Shown here: positions 24,578 to 32,922 of the stretch, one piece after another
Position numbering within the stretch: the stretch's first letter is position 1
Layout: every line of letters begins with the position of its first letter
From: an uncultured Bacillota bacterium
GTDB taxonomy: Bacteria; Bacillota; Clostridia; Christensenellales; Borkfalkiaceae
Assembly: GCA_949287105.1 (NCBI GenBank)
Contig: CASEFE010000107.1
Location: 1 to 33,742, forward strand
Direction: 5' to 3'
Length of the DNA: 33,742 nt
Made by a program: the position numbers and the translations under genes
Notes under the pieces: model-generated
Database searches by the model: none
What the model was told of the DNA's origin: nothing
The model's input: only the letters and a program-made list of their open reading frames with translations

Positions 24578-25111
24578 TTACTTTTTATCTTCTGTTTCCC
24601 ATAGACATACCTGACCTGTTTTCAGACTTTTTTGTACGTCTATGATCCGTTGGTTGGATGAACCCCGAAACCGAAGTTTCAAATCTTTTTTTTCTTCCAC
24701 AAATTCTCCGTCCACGAGAATATCGATATAAGACAGCATTTCATCCGTAACTTCGCAATGCGCTCTTCCGCCCGCAATGAGGTCCCGATCCAATGTATAT
24801 CCTGTATAGCACCATACCGTCTTTTGCGGATACTCTTGCCGAAAACGGATCAGAAGCGGCAATAAACCACGTTGGTTACACGGCTCGAACGGCTCTCCGC
24901 CCAGAAGCGATAAACCGGCAATATAGCTTTTCCCTACAGCTTCCAAAATTTCTTCTTCCGTTTCATGCGTATACGGTTTTCCGTATCCGAAATCCCACGC
25001 TTCCGCATTGAAACAACCCTTGCAACGATGCGTGCAACCGCTCACAAACAGCGATACCCTTACTCCCACACCGTTGGCTATATCATGCTTTTTGATAGTG
25101 GCATAATTCAT
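24578..25111 (-). CDS. nrdG: Anaerobic ribonucleoside-triphosphate reductase activating protein
   Basis: A radical SAM activase of 177 residues that installs the glycyl radical on NrdD. The cluster motif is CTHRCKGC, directly after VRVSLFVSG. The later SLLGGEPFEPCNQ (GGE motif) and WCYTGYT segments fit the NrdG family. The start MNYATIKKHD at 25111 is normal for the family; the frame stays open upstream toward nrdD but the extension matches nothing. The ribosome site is modest (GAGAAG). It lies 44 bases after nrdD, its substrate protein, and before dut. Confidence 0.96.
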   Translation of the reverse strand: MNYATIKKHDIANGVGVRVSLFVSGCTHRCKGCFNAEAWDFGYGKPYTHETEEEILEAVGKSYIAGLSLLGGEPFEPCNQRGLLPLLIRFRQEYPQKTVWCYTGYTLDRDLIAGGRAHCEVTDEMLSYIDILVDGEFVEEKKDLKLRFRGSSNQRIIDVQKSLKTGQVCLWETEDKK

Positions 25112-25155
25112 CTTCTTCTCTTTCCTGCCGCAAAACTTTTGCCCGCACCCGATCC

Positions 25156-27279
25156 TTACAGATGCAATACCCGCGCTTTGATCTCTTTTGTCTTTCCGAG
25201 ATTCCAAAAATTCTCACCAAGATATCCGCACGTCCTGCGCGTCACATTCATCTTCCGATGATCTTTGTTATGACAGTTCGGGCACTCCCATTCGTTCTCT
25301 TCATTGATAATGATCTCACCGTCCCATCCGCAAACATGACAATAGTCACTTTTCGTATTGAATTCGGCGTACTGTATATTGTCGTATATAAAACGGACTA
25401 CTTCCTGCATCGCTTCCAGATTGTTCTGCATATTCGGTATCTCCACATACGAGATGCATCCGCCCGAAGAAATTTTCTGAAATTGCGCCTCAAATGAAAA
25501 TTTTGAAAACGCATCGATCTCTTCCCTTACATCGACATGATACGAATTGGTGTAATAACCCTTGTCCGTCACGTCCTTGATCGTGCCGTATTTCTCTTGA
25601 TCGATCCGCGCAAAACGATAACAAAGCGATTCCGCCGGCGTACCGTACAAAGCAAATCCCAGTCCCGTTTCCTTCTTCCATTCGTCCGTTTTGTCGCGCA
25701 TGTGCTGCATCACCCGCAATGCAAATTCTTCCCCTTTCGGATCCGTCTGCGCAACCCCCGTCATCAGCTTCGTAACTTCATAAAGTCCGATATACCCGAG
25801 CGATAACGTAGAATAGCCGTTAAACAACAGTTTATCAATCACCTCTCCCTTTTCCAGCCGCGCGATTGCTCCGTATTGCCAATGGATCGGACTTACGTCC
25901 GATTTCGTGCCGAGCAATGCCCTGTGACGACACATCAACGCCTCCCTGCAAAGATCCAGTCGTTTATCAAATTCTTTCCAGAATTTCTCTTCGTCTTGCC
26001 CGGATACGATCGCTATCTGCGGCAAATTGATCGATACGACCCCTTGATTGAATCGTCCTTCAAATTTATAGTTTCCTTGTTCGTCTTTCCAAGGCGACAA
26101 AAATGAACGGCATCCCATCGGACTGAATACGTTACCTTCATAGACTTCCCGCATCTTCTTCGCGGAAATATAATCGGGATACAGGCGCTTCGCCGAACAC
26201 TTTACCGCAAATTCTGTGATATAATCGTATTCGCCGCCTTTCAGACAATTGATTTCATCCAGCACGTAAACGAGTTTCGGAAATGCAGGCGTCACATACA
26301 CGCCCTTTTCGTTCTTGATCCCTTCATAGCGCTGACGTAAGATCTCCATGATGATCTGCGCATTCTCTTTCAGATATTCGTCATCTTTGTCTAAATAGAG
26401 AAACAGCGTTACAAACGGCGACTGCCCGTTCGTGGTCATCAACGTGTTGATCTGGTACTGAATGGTCTGTACGCCGCTGCGCAATTCATCCTGAATACGA
26501 TCATCCACCAGTTTCTTGATCTCCGCATCCGACAGCTCCGGACACGCCGACCGATAATGATTTTCAAACTTGATACGGCTCTTGCGCAAATATTTACCCA
26601 AATGACGGATATCCACCGACTGCCCGCCATATTGCGAACATGCCACCGCCGCTATTATCTGCGTAACAACCGTGCACGCAACCTGAAAACTCTTCGGGCT
26701 TTCGATCAGCTTTCCGTTCATAACCGTTCCGTTGTCCAGCATGTCCGCTATATTGATCAAACAGCAGTTGAAAATAGGCTGTATAAAATAATCCGCATCA
26801 TGAAAATGCAAAATGCCCTCTTCGTGCGCTTTCGATATTTTTTCGGGAAGCAAGATACGCTTTGTAAGATCTTTGGATACTTCGCCTGCTATCAGGTCTC
26901 TCTGCGTCGCCGCCGCCAAAGCGTTCTTGTTGGAATTCTCTTCCATCAGATCTTTGTTGGCGTTGGATAAAAGGCTTAAAATTGCTTCATCCGTCGTGTT
27001 CGCCTTCCGAACCAAAGCACGGTTGTAACGGTATATGATATACGTCTTCGCAAGCGCAAAATGCCCCTGTTCCATCAGCTTTTCTTCAATGATATCCTGA
27101 ATATCTTCTACAAGCATCCGCTTTTTCTTCTTGCTTTCGATAAAGGTAAGAATCGATTCAATTTCTTCTTTCGATACACGCTCTTCCTGTTCTACTTCCG
27201 CATTGGCTTTCCCGATTGCCCGCACGATTTTTGCCCGATCATACGCAACTACACTGCCGTCTCTCTTGATTACTTGCAT
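25156..27279 (-). CDS. nrdD: Anaerobic (class III) ribonucleoside-triphosphate reductase
   Basis: Oxygen-sensitive glycyl-radical enzyme that reduces ribonucleotides for DNA synthesis. The 707 residues begin with an ATP-cone regulatory domain (about 1-95, VIKRDGSVVAYDRAKIVRAIGKA), followed by the ten-stranded barrel (NGQSPFVTLFL, SPMGCRSFL). The C-terminus has a Cys4 zinc site (CHVCGW and CPNCHN, about 645-670) and the radical motif RTCGYLG with Gly685. The start ATG has only a weak site. A candidate NrdR box (27366-27381), an intrinsic terminator and an extended -10 promoter lie upstream. No aerobic reductase is present in this window. Confidence 0.97.
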   Translation of the reverse strand: MQVIKRDGSVVAYDRAKIVRAIGKANAEVEQEERVSKEEIESILTFIESKKKKRMLVEDIQDIIEEKLMEQGHFALAKTYIIYRYNRALVRKANTTDEAILSLLSNANKDLMEENSNKNALAAATQRDLIAGEVSKDLTKRILLPEKISKAHEEGILHFHDADYFIQPIFNCCLINIADMLDNGTVMNGKLIESPKSFQVACTVVTQIIAAVACSQYGGQSVDIRHLGKYLRKSRIKFENHYRSACPELSDAEIKKLVDDRIQDELRSGVQTIQYQINTLMTTNGQSPFVTLFLYLDKDDEYLKENAQIIMEILRQRYEGIKNEKGVYVTPAFPKLVYVLDEINCLKGGEYDYITEFAVKCSAKRLYPDYISAKKMREVYEGNVFSPMGCRSFLSPWKDEQGNYKFEGRFNQGVVSINLPQIAIVSGQDEEKFWKEFDKRLDLCREALMCRHRALLGTKSDVSPIHWQYGAIARLEKGEVIDKLLFNGYSTLSLGYIGLYEVTKLMTGVAQTDPKGEEFALRVMQHMRDKTDEWKKETGLGFALYGTPAESLCYRFARIDQEKYGTIKDVTDKGYYTNSYHVDVREEIDAFSKFSFEAQFQKISSGGCISYVEIPNMQNNLEAMQEVVRFIYDNIQYAEFNTKSDYCHVCGWDGEIIINEENEWECPNCHNKDHRKMNVTRRTCGYLGENFWNLGKTKEIKARVLHL

Positions 27280-27312
27280 AACGCAAAACCCCGCTCTTCT
27301 TTCTTCTTTATT

Positions 27313-27321
27313 ATTATACCA
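27313..27321 (-). promoter_or_regulatory. Extended -10 promoter before nrdD
   Basis: Minus-strand TGGTATAAT, an extended -10 (TGn plus TATAAT), lies just beyond the terminator hairpin and 33 bases before the nrdD ATG. No good -35 is present, as is common for extended -10 promoters. Confidence 0.55.
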
Positions 27322-27330
27322 CCATTACAG

Positions 27331-27359
27331 AAAAAAACTGTCGCTTTTGCAACAGTTTT
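27331..27359 (-). terminator. Intrinsic terminator between minE and nrdD
   Basis: A minus-strand 11-bp stem (AAAACTGTTGC with GCGACAGTTTT), AAAA loop, then a run of T. It lies about 80 bases past the minE stop, downstream of the candidate NrdR box and upstream of the extended -10 element. Confidence 0.85.
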
Positions 27360-27365
27360 CAAAAA

Positions 27366-27381
27366 ATACTATATATTGTAT
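27366..27381 (-). promoter_or_regulatory. Candidate NrdR box upstream of nrdD
   Basis: The 16-base minus-strand site ATACAATATATAGTAT agrees at 14 of 16 positions with the NrdR box consensus ACACWAWATMTWGTGT as I recall it. NrdR represses ribonucleotide reductase genes when dATP is high. A second, equally good box at the usual spacing was not found, so this is a candidate only. Confidence 0.5.
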
Positions 27382-27438
27382 GTTTTGTTCATTTTATGAT
27401 CTAAATACAGATAATGTTCTTTTCCCTTAAAAAAATTT

Positions 27439-27672
27439 TCACGATCGCAGTACACCGAATGTTTTGATCCGTACCGCCTTCGCCCGAACGACGATCTCAT
27501 ACGTATCTCCCTTTTCGACATTCACTTCCACTTTGTCCGCAAGCTCAAAATACCCTGACAATGTCCGTTCCAAATCCAACGCGACCATCCGCCTGCAATC
27601 TGCCGGCAGCGGCGCATTTTCTCTTTCTAAAATTACCTTGGCGCGCACCGCGCTGTCTGCCAATCTTCGCAT
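27439..27672 (-). CDS. minE: MinE-like cell division topological factor, N-terminally short
   Basis: A 77-residue protein directly downstream of minD that aligns with MinE: SAVRAKVILERENAPLP matches the MinD-contact helix, and VALDLERTLSGYF with KVEVNVEKGDTYEIVVRA matches the dimerisation domain. Typical MinE is 80-95 residues and starts with an amphipathic membrane-targeting stretch rich in Leu/Phe. Here the contact helix begins within about 8 residues of the start. The ATG at 27672 has GGAGG nine bases upstream, so no longer start is likely. It probably stimulates the MinD ATPase, but membrane binding may differ. The identification rests on gene order plus weak similarity. Confidence 0.75.
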   Translation of the reverse strand: MRRLADSAVRAKVILERENAPLPADCRRMVALDLERTLSGYFELADKVEVNVEKGDTYEIVVRAKAVRIKTFGVLRS

Positions 27673-27692
27673 CTTCTATCCTCCGCCTGCAC

Positions 27693-28469
27693 TCATAAAC
27701 TTTTTTTCAATGAACGGCGTATACTCCCGAAAAAACCGCCGTATTTGTACGCCGGATTGTAAATTTTACGCGTTCCCTTCATAACATTGCCGGCCAGCAA
27801 TTTGAATGCCCGATACCCGTCTCCGCGCGAACGCTCTCCCAAAAATACACCGTCGTCTTGCGGAATCACCCCGATCAGAGGCAGTTTCAAAATCTCTGAA
27901 ATTTCTCCGGGTGATAAAATTTCTCCGTCTACGATCATATCTCCGCGCACCATGTTGATCACAAGATCGATCCGTTTCAGCTTATAACTTTTCAGAACCG
28001 AAATGACCTTGTCGGCATCGCGCAAAGACGATACATGCGGCGTTGTGACCACCAGTGCCTCATCCGCCGATGCCACCGCGCGATGAAATCCGCTCTCTAT
28101 ACCTGCAGGTGAATCGATCAGTATGTAATCGTAACGCGGCGCAAGCCCGTCAAGAATCAGACGGACTGCCTGCGGCGAAATATATTTGTTCGGATCCGTG
28201 TGATTGGATGCAAGCACATACAGATTCGGATAGTCAGGATGCTGCACAAGAGCTTGCTTCGCACGGCAACGCCCTTCGATCGCGTCGACTATGTCGTATG
28301 TGATCCGACTGTCCACCCCGCATACCACATCGATATTGTTCAGTCCGAAATCTGTATCCGCCAAAATAACCCTTTCTCCCATCGCGGAAAGGCGCATTCC
28401 AAGGCATGCGGCCACCGTGGTTTTCCCTACGCCGCCCTTGCCGGAAGTTATGACAATCTTGCGTGCCAA
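27693..28469 (-). CDS. minD: Septum site-determining protein MinD
   Basis: Deviant Walker A ATPase that places the division septum. The 258 residues begin ARKIVITSGKGGVGKTT (P-loop with signature Lys), then LADTDFGLNNIDVV, LIDSPAGIESGF, and VINMVRGDM. The C-terminal FFGSIRRSLKKSL is an amphipathic membrane-targeting helix. Start choice: a GTG at 28478 has GGGAGA almost touching it, while the TTG at 28469 has the same GGGAG at about ten bases and gives the family's usual N-terminus, so I prefer 28469. minE follows after 20 bases. No minC is next to it. Confidence 0.95.
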   Translation of the reverse strand: MARKIVITSGKGGVGKTTVAACLGMRLSAMGERVILADTDFGLNNIDVVCGVDSRITYDIVDAIEGRCRAKQALVQHPDYPNLYVLASNHTDPNKYISPQAVRLILDGLAPRYDYILIDSPAGIESGFHRAVASADEALVVTTPHVSSLRDADKVISVLKSYKLKRIDLVINMVRGDMIVDGEILSPGEISEILKLPLIGVIPQDDGVFLGERSRGDGYRAFKLLAGNVMKGTRKIYNPAYKYGGFFGSIRRSLKKSL

Positions 28470-28594
28470 CTGTTTCACTCTCCCGTATGTATTCTGTCAT
28501 CGCGTATTGTACCACTTTTTGTCGTGCGAAAATACGCTGATTTTTGCGAATAATAAGAGAATCTGACGAATATTTATCATTCTTTTTTAAAATT

Positions 28595-28622
28595 AAAAAA
28601 GGGCGAAGATCGCCCTTTTTTT
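28595..28622. terminator. Bidirectional terminator after the alpha/beta hydrolase gene
   Basis: The compact stem GGGCGA/TCGCCC is flanked by six A on one side and seven T on the other, so it has a T run on both strands. It ends the hydrolase gene on the minus strand. Confidence 0.85.
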
Positions 28623-28627
28623 ATTCT

Positions 28628-29530
28628 TTATGCGCGCGGCACAATTTTTTTCAAAAATGCCGAAATCACCGAAAACGCCTCTTCAAAATGCTTTTTTTCA
28701 TTCAAAAATTCATGGCGCGAATCGGAAATCAGATACATTTCCACATCCCGCATTCCCTGCTTTCGGTAAAAATCATACAGACGCCGAACACCCTTTTCTC
28801 CGCCGACAGGGTCTTCCTTTCCGGATATCAGAAGCAACGGCAACGTTTTATCCAATCCCTCGGCATTCTTTTTTTTATATAAGCCCGATAAGCCCTCAAA
28901 AAATCTTGTATAAAAATTATTGCTGCAAACAAAAACACAGGAAGGATCAGCCCGATACCGATCATTGTTTTCCGCATCAACGGACAACCAGTCAAACTTT
29001 TCGCCCCCGACTTTTTTATCGTACCCGCCAAAGACCAGTTTGTTCGTAAGATTTGCCGGCGATTCTTCTCCTTTCAATACCCCCGTCAGTCTGGATAAAA
29101 CCAATCCTGCACGCACAGCCCCTCCGTTCTGCCGAGAACTTCCCGCAATGATCGCTCCGTCTATAAAACGCGAATATTGTTCTATAAAAGCTTGCGTTAA
29201 AAAGGAACCATAGGAAAATCCGAACAGCACATATTTTATATTCGGATACTTTGCCCGATATGCTTTGGCTAAATACGCCATGTCCTTGACCGTATCGCCA
29301 AACATATCCCCTTCGGCATAGCCGAGCGTCTCCGCATCCGTCTTTCCGTGCCCGCGATGATCTTCCGCCACCACCACGTAACCCATCCGATTCAGCCGCC
29401 GCGCAAATGCATCGTAACGCGCCGCATATTCGTTCATCCCGTGCGCGATCTGCACAACCCCCACAGGTTCTTTCACTTCCGCCCACTCTTGTACATGCAG
29501 CTTCTTTCCGTCAAATGATGTAAATTCCAT
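28628..29530 (-). CDS. Alpha/beta hydrolase, lysophospholipase/monoglyceride lipase-like
   Basis: Serine hydrolase of the S33/Hydrolase_4 group, 300 residues, no signal peptide. The oxyanion region is VVQIAHGMNEYAARYD, followed by the typical AEDHRGHGKTD, the nucleophile elbow GFSYGS, a cap domain, then the acid in SGKEDPVGG and the catalytic His in SDSRHEFLNE. The order and spacing match monoacylglycerol lipase-like enzymes of Bacillota. The natural substrate is unknown. It has its own promoter (29582-29610) and a bidirectional terminator right after its stop, so it is a single-gene unit divergent from murG. Confidence 0.92.
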   Translation of the reverse strand: MEFTSFDGKKLHVQEWAEVKEPVGVVQIAHGMNEYAARYDAFARRLNRMGYVVVAEDHRGHGKTDAETLGYAEGDMFGDTVKDMAYLAKAYRAKYPNIKYVLFGFSYGSFLTQAFIEQYSRFIDGAIIAGSSRQNGGAVRAGLVLSRLTGVLKGEESPANLTNKLVFGGYDKKVGGEKFDWLSVDAENNDRYRADPSCVFVCSNNFYTRFFEGLSGLYKKKNAEGLDKTLPLLLISGKEDPVGGEKGVRRLYDFYRKQGMRDVEMYLISDSRHEFLNEKKHFEEAFSVISAFLKKIVPRA

Positions 29531-29581
29531 CGCCTTCCTCCCTTGCCACTTTGCTTTGCCCGTACAGCCTTTTTCTTTTTC

Positions 29582-29610
29582 ATTATAGACTATTTTTTTC
29601 TTCCTGTAAA
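29582..29610 (-). promoter_or_regulatory. Promoter of the alpha/beta hydrolase gene
   Basis: Minus-strand TTTACA (29605-29610), 17-base spacer, TATAAT (29582-29587), about 50 bases before the ATG at 29530, which has a GGGAGGAAGG site. Confidence 0.75.
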
Positions 29611-29709
29611 GCTTTGACTGCTTTTTCTTCGCCTCTTCTCTGAATTCCCTTTTCCCTCGCTATAATATTTCTTGCTTTATGGAAATATACTATTGAAAAG
29701 GAGATAATT

Positions 29710-30810
29710 ATGAAAACGATCGCTTTGACAGGCGGCGGCAGCGCAGGACACGTCATCCCGCACCTCGCCTTACTCCCTGAACTTAAAAAATATTTCAATA
29801 TCGTTTATATCGGCTCAGACGGTATCGAGCGTTCTCTCATGAAAGATACCAAAGTTACGTTCTACACTATTCACGCATCCAAATTGGTTCGAGGCTCTGT
29901 TTTGAAAAACCTGACCTTGCCGTACCGTCTCATCCAAAGCGTCCGGGAAGCCAAAAAGGCACTCGATCATTGCAAGGCAGACATCATTTTTTCCAAAGGC
30001 GGATATGTGGCACTGCCCGTCGTTCTGGCTGCAAAAAGCCGCAAAATCCCCGTCTTTTCGCACGAATCAGATTTTTCGGCAGGTCTTGCGAACAAAATTA
30101 TTGCAAAACGCAGCAATGCCGTCTTTACCAGCTTTCCTGAAACAGCCAAAACGCTTCGAAACGGAATTTATTCAGGCTCGCCGATCCGCCAGGAATTGCT
30201 CTTTGCAAACAAATCCGCCGCGCTCATAAAATACGGATTTTCAGGCAACAAACCCGTCCTGCTGTCTTTCGGCGGCGGGAGCGGAAGCGCCGCCATCGGT
30301 TCCGCCATCGAAGGTGCTTTGCCGGAGCTTTTAAAACACTTCGACATTCTGCATATACGCGGTAAAAACGGAAAAGCACCGAAACAACCGGGATATTTGC
30401 CCCTCGAATTTGAACACGATATGGCTTCCGCTTACGCCTGCGCCGATTATGTTCTTGCTCGTGCCGGCTCCAATACCGTATTCGAATTGCTTGCTCTCAA
30501 AAAGCCGTCCCTTCTCATTCCGCTTGAAAACAAACGCTCTCGCGGCGATCAGGCGGAAAACGCCGAATATTTCCAAAAACGAGGCCTGTGCAGGGTTTTG
30601 CATGAAAAAGACCTTTCACCTTCCACTCTCAGCCGCGAACTGATCGCGCTCGAACAGGATTTCAACCTCCGCAAAAATCTTGCTCTTTGTTCCGTTTCCG
30701 CCGGCAACGATACGATTATCGCCGCTCTTTTAGACGCAAGCAAAAATTCCGATCTTCATCGCATTAAAAATTCACCCGCATTAAAAACTTCTTGTCCGCA
30801 ACAAAAATAA
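29710..30810 (+). CDS. murG: UDP-GlcNAc:lipid I N-acetylglucosaminyltransferase
   Basis: MurG adds GlcNAc to lipid I to form lipid II on the inner face of the membrane. The 366 residues show the N-terminal GGGSAGHVIPHLAL loop, FSKGGYVALPVVLAA, HESDFSAGLANK, the second-domain glycine-rich LLSFGGGSGSAAIG loop and the donor-site ARAGSNTVFELLALKKPSLLIPL with RGDQAENA. This is the clostridial subtype. It stands alone, whereas murG is usually inside the division/cell-wall cluster. The start has an AAGGAG site. A strong hairpin lies downstream at 30863-30893. Confidence 0.94.
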   Translation: MKTIALTGGGSAGHVIPHLALLPELKKYFNIVYIGSDGIERSLMKDTKVTFYTIHASKLVRGSVLKNLTLPYRLIQSVREAKKALDHCKADIIFSKGGYVALPVVLAAKSRKIPVFSHESDFSAGLANKIIAKRSNAVFTSFPETAKTLRNGIYSGSPIRQELLFANKSAALIKYGFSGNKPVLLSFGGGSGSAAIGSAIEGALPELLKHFDILHIRGKNGKAPKQPGYLPLEFEHDMASAYACADYVLARAGSNTVFELLALKKPSLLIPLENKRSRGDQAENAEYFQKRGLCRVLHEKDLSPSTLSRELIALEQDFNLRKNLALCSVSAGNDTIIAALLDASKNSDLHRIKNSPALKTSCPQQK

Positions 30811-30862
30811 ATTATTCATGATCTATTTTTTTTATCAATGATTTATTTTTTAAATATTATAA

Positions 30863-30897
30863 CAGGGTCGCCGCATTTTCTGCGGCGACCCTGCCTT
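30863..30897. terminator. Bidirectional terminator between murG and mazF
   Basis: A 13-bp perfect stem (CAGGGTCGCCGCA with TGCGGCGACCCTG) with a 5-base loop. It has CCTTTTA on the plus strand and an AT-rich tail on the minus strand, and serves the two convergent genes. Confidence 0.88.
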
Positions 30898-31251
30898 TTA
30901 TACGCTTCGCGTACAGCCCAGACTGATGAGCAATGCGCCGTCCACACTGCGCATCGTATTTTCAGGTAAAACCCCGATGCGCTCTTTCAGGCGTCTTTTA
31001 TCCAGGGTTCGTATCTGTTCCAGAAGTATGACCGAGTCTTTCTGTAATCCGTAACTGTTCCCTGAAATTTCAATGTGCGTGGGGAGCCGCGCTTTGGTGA
31101 GTTTGCTGGTGATCGCCGCCGCAATGATCGTAGGAGAATATTTGTTCCCGATATCGTTCTGCACAACCAGCACGGGACGCACGCCACCCTGCTCACTGCC
31201 CACCACCGGACTGAGATCTGCATAGTACAGTTCTCCCCTCTTGATTTCCAT
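30898..31251 (-). CDS. MazF/EndoA-type mRNA interferase
   Basis: A 117-residue toxin of the MazF/PemK family that cuts single-stranded RNA at short motifs. It has the start [15 protein letters not shown], then [24 protein letters not shown] with the catalytic Arg, [18 protein letters not shown] with the catalytic Thr region, and [13 protein letters not shown]. This is very close to the chromosomal EndoA group. The start at 31251 has GAGG seven bases upstream; five further in-frame residues upstream are not supported. The usual EndoAI antitoxin (ribbon-helix-helix) is not found just upstream, where only a short unknown frame fits. nnr lies 115 bases upstream. Confidence 0.93.
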   Translation of the reverse strand: MEIKRGELYYADLSPVVGSEQGGVRPVLVVQNDIGNKYSPTIIAAAITSKLTKARLPTHIEISGNSYGLQKDSVILLEQIRTLDKRRLKERIGVLPENTMRSVDGALLISLGCTRSV

Positions 31252-31360
31252 TTTGCAACCTCGCAACTTGTCTTTCGGAAAACCCTCCCCTGTTATTATA
31301 TGTAGCGATCGTCTCTGCTTGTTCGGGTGTTTCCGTTACCATAAGTATCGACGAGGTCAT
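31193..31360 (-). CDS. Possible short protein upstream of and overlapping mazF (55 residues)
   Basis: An open frame starting ATG at 31360, just after the nnr stop, and overlapping the first 59 bases of mazF in another frame. It would encode [20 protein letters not shown] followed by a polar tail ending in SQSGGGQ. An AGAGG sequence lies about 11 bases upstream inside the end of nnr. It occupies the place where an antitoxin would be expected, but it shows no ribbon-helix-helix or AbrB-like pattern, and the overlapping part may be open by chance. I cannot assign a function, and it may not be a gene. Confidence 0.25.
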   Translation of the reverse strand: MTSSILMVTETPEQAETIATYNNRGGFSERQVARLQNGNQEGRTVLCRSQSGGGQ

Positions 31361-31366
31361 TAAATT

Positions 31367-32872
31367 TTATACCTCTTTTCCTGCACGCATCAGCGAGGAA
31401 ATCGCACGAGGCAGCTGCTTGATCGCATCAGACGCACAGACACTGTATTCATTGCCCGGATATTCCGCAGCATACCGCCCCGCCCTGCCGAGAAGATACG
31501 CCGCACACGCTGCGCTTTGCAACGCATTGATCCCGCGCGCCGCAAGCGAAACTACAATTCCGGAAAGCACGTCGCCGCTTCCTCCTTTGGCAAGCGCGGG
31601 TGTTCCTTCTGTCACAAACAGGCAAGTTTTGCCGTTTGTGACAAAATTTGCGTGACTTTTCAATAACACGATCGCGCCGTATTCGGCGGCAAATTCTTTT
31701 GCCAGTGACGGGCCCTTACGCAACACCGTTTCCAGCGGTTGCCCGCACATACGGGAAAATTCTTTCGGGTGCGGCGTCAGTATGACGCGGCAACTCTTTT
31801 CACGAAGTATATCTATCCCGTATGCAGACAGGACATTTAAACCGTCTGCGTCCACCACCAACGTGCCCTTGTATTCCGAAAGTAGAAATTTTACGCACTC
31901 ATAGACGCCGCGCGATACACCGCATCCCATTCCCACCGCAACCGCTTGCGCGCCTTCCGTCAGCTTACGCAAAAACGATTCGTCCGCACACAAACATCCT
32001 GCCTCGGAAGGCGCCGGCGTAAGAATGATCTCCGGTTGCCTGCCTATATAATGAGTAAACACTTCTTCCGGAACGGAAAGCTGTGTATAACCGCACCCGC
32101 ATCGCAACGCCGCTTGCGCCGAAAGAAACGGAGCACCGGTATAGGCTGCGCTTCCCGCCAATAAAACCGCCTTGCCGAACGTTCCTTTATTCGTATTGTG
32201 CTTGCGCGGCGGAAAAACGTCTGCAAAATCTTCCTCTTCGCAAAGACCGGCAAACGGTGCCGAGTCGGACGCAATCCCAATGTCCCGACATATCAACTTA
32301 CCGCATACATCCGCCCCGTCTCCGATCAGAAGCCCCACTTTCCTCTCTCCGATCGTCACCGTTATATCCGCGTTTACACAGGTGCCGTATGTTCCGTCAT
32401 CCCCGTTCAATCCGCTGGGAATATCGGCGGAAACCACCGCCGAACCGCTGGCATTGATCCGAGATATCGCATCCGCAAACCTTCCTTCCGGAACACCGTG
32501 AAAGCCCGTTCCGAAAATGGCATCGATGATCACATCAAATTTCTCGTCCGGAAATCGATTGCACACCTCTCCCGAAAATTTGTCGCGTTGAATGGCACAA
32601 TCGGCTGAAACTTTATCCGTCAAAGGAAATACCGCTACCCGATAGCCGCGCTCTTGCAATAGCCGCGCCACACACCACCCGTCGCCGCCGTTGTTCCCGC
32701 CGCCGCATACTACCAAAACCGATTTTCCGCCCCTCTCTTTCAACAGCTTTTCCGTCTCTTCCGCAATCGCGCTCCCTGCACGCTCCATAAGTTCCTGCGC
32801 CGCAACTCCCAACGTCTGTATTGTGTATTTATCCGATGCTCGCATCTGCGCACACGTCAAAACTTTCTGCAT
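31367..32872 (-). CDS. nnr: Bifunctional NAD(P)HX epimerase/dehydratase
   Basis: Repairs hydrated NAD(P)H. The 501-residue protein joins an N-terminal epimerase domain (about 1-210, with CGGGNNGGDGWCVAR, IDAIFGTGFHG and SADIPSGLNGDDG) to a C-terminal ADP-dependent dehydratase of the ribokinase-like fold (about 225-495, with GSAAYTGAPFLSAQAALRCG, VVDADGLN, LTPHPKEFSR and the catalytic AKGGSGDVLSGI). Both sites look intact. The start has a GGAGGG site. In many Clostridia nnr lies with acpS, alr and mazEF; here mazF follows but alr is absent. recX is 50 bases upstream. Confidence 0.96.
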   Translation of the reverse strand: MQKVLTCAQMRASDKYTIQTLGVAAQELMERAGSAIAEETEKLLKERGGKSVLVVCGGGNNGGDGWCVARLLQERGYRVAVFPLTDKVSADCAIQRDKFSGEVCNRFPDEKFDVIIDAIFGTGFHGVPEGRFADAISRINASGSAVVSADIPSGLNGDDGTYGTCVNADITVTIGERKVGLLIGDGADVCGKLICRDIGIASDSAPFAGLCEEEDFADVFPPRKHNTNKGTFGKAVLLAGSAAYTGAPFLSAQAALRCGCGYTQLSVPEEVFTHYIGRQPEIILTPAPSEAGCLCADESFLRKLTEGAQAVAVGMGCGVSRGVYECVKFLLSEYKGTLVVDADGLNVLSAYGIDILREKSCRVILTPHPKEFSRMCGQPLETVLRKGPSLAKEFAAEYGAIVLLKSHANFVTNGKTCLFVTEGTPALAKGGSGDVLSGIVVSLAARGINALQSAACAAYLLGRAGRYAAEYPGNEYSVCASDAIKQLPRAISSLMRAGKEV

Positions 32873-32922
32873 AAACTTCCCTCCGATTTTTGCGCCCCTT
32901 ATCCTTATCCGATCTTAGTCCG

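Noticed and set aside
30818..30862. AT-rich near-repeats (ATGATTTATTTTTT-like) after murG as a mobile-element end
   Set aside because: Two loose A/T-rich copies only, without terminal inverted repeats or a transposase. Probably low-complexity spacer.
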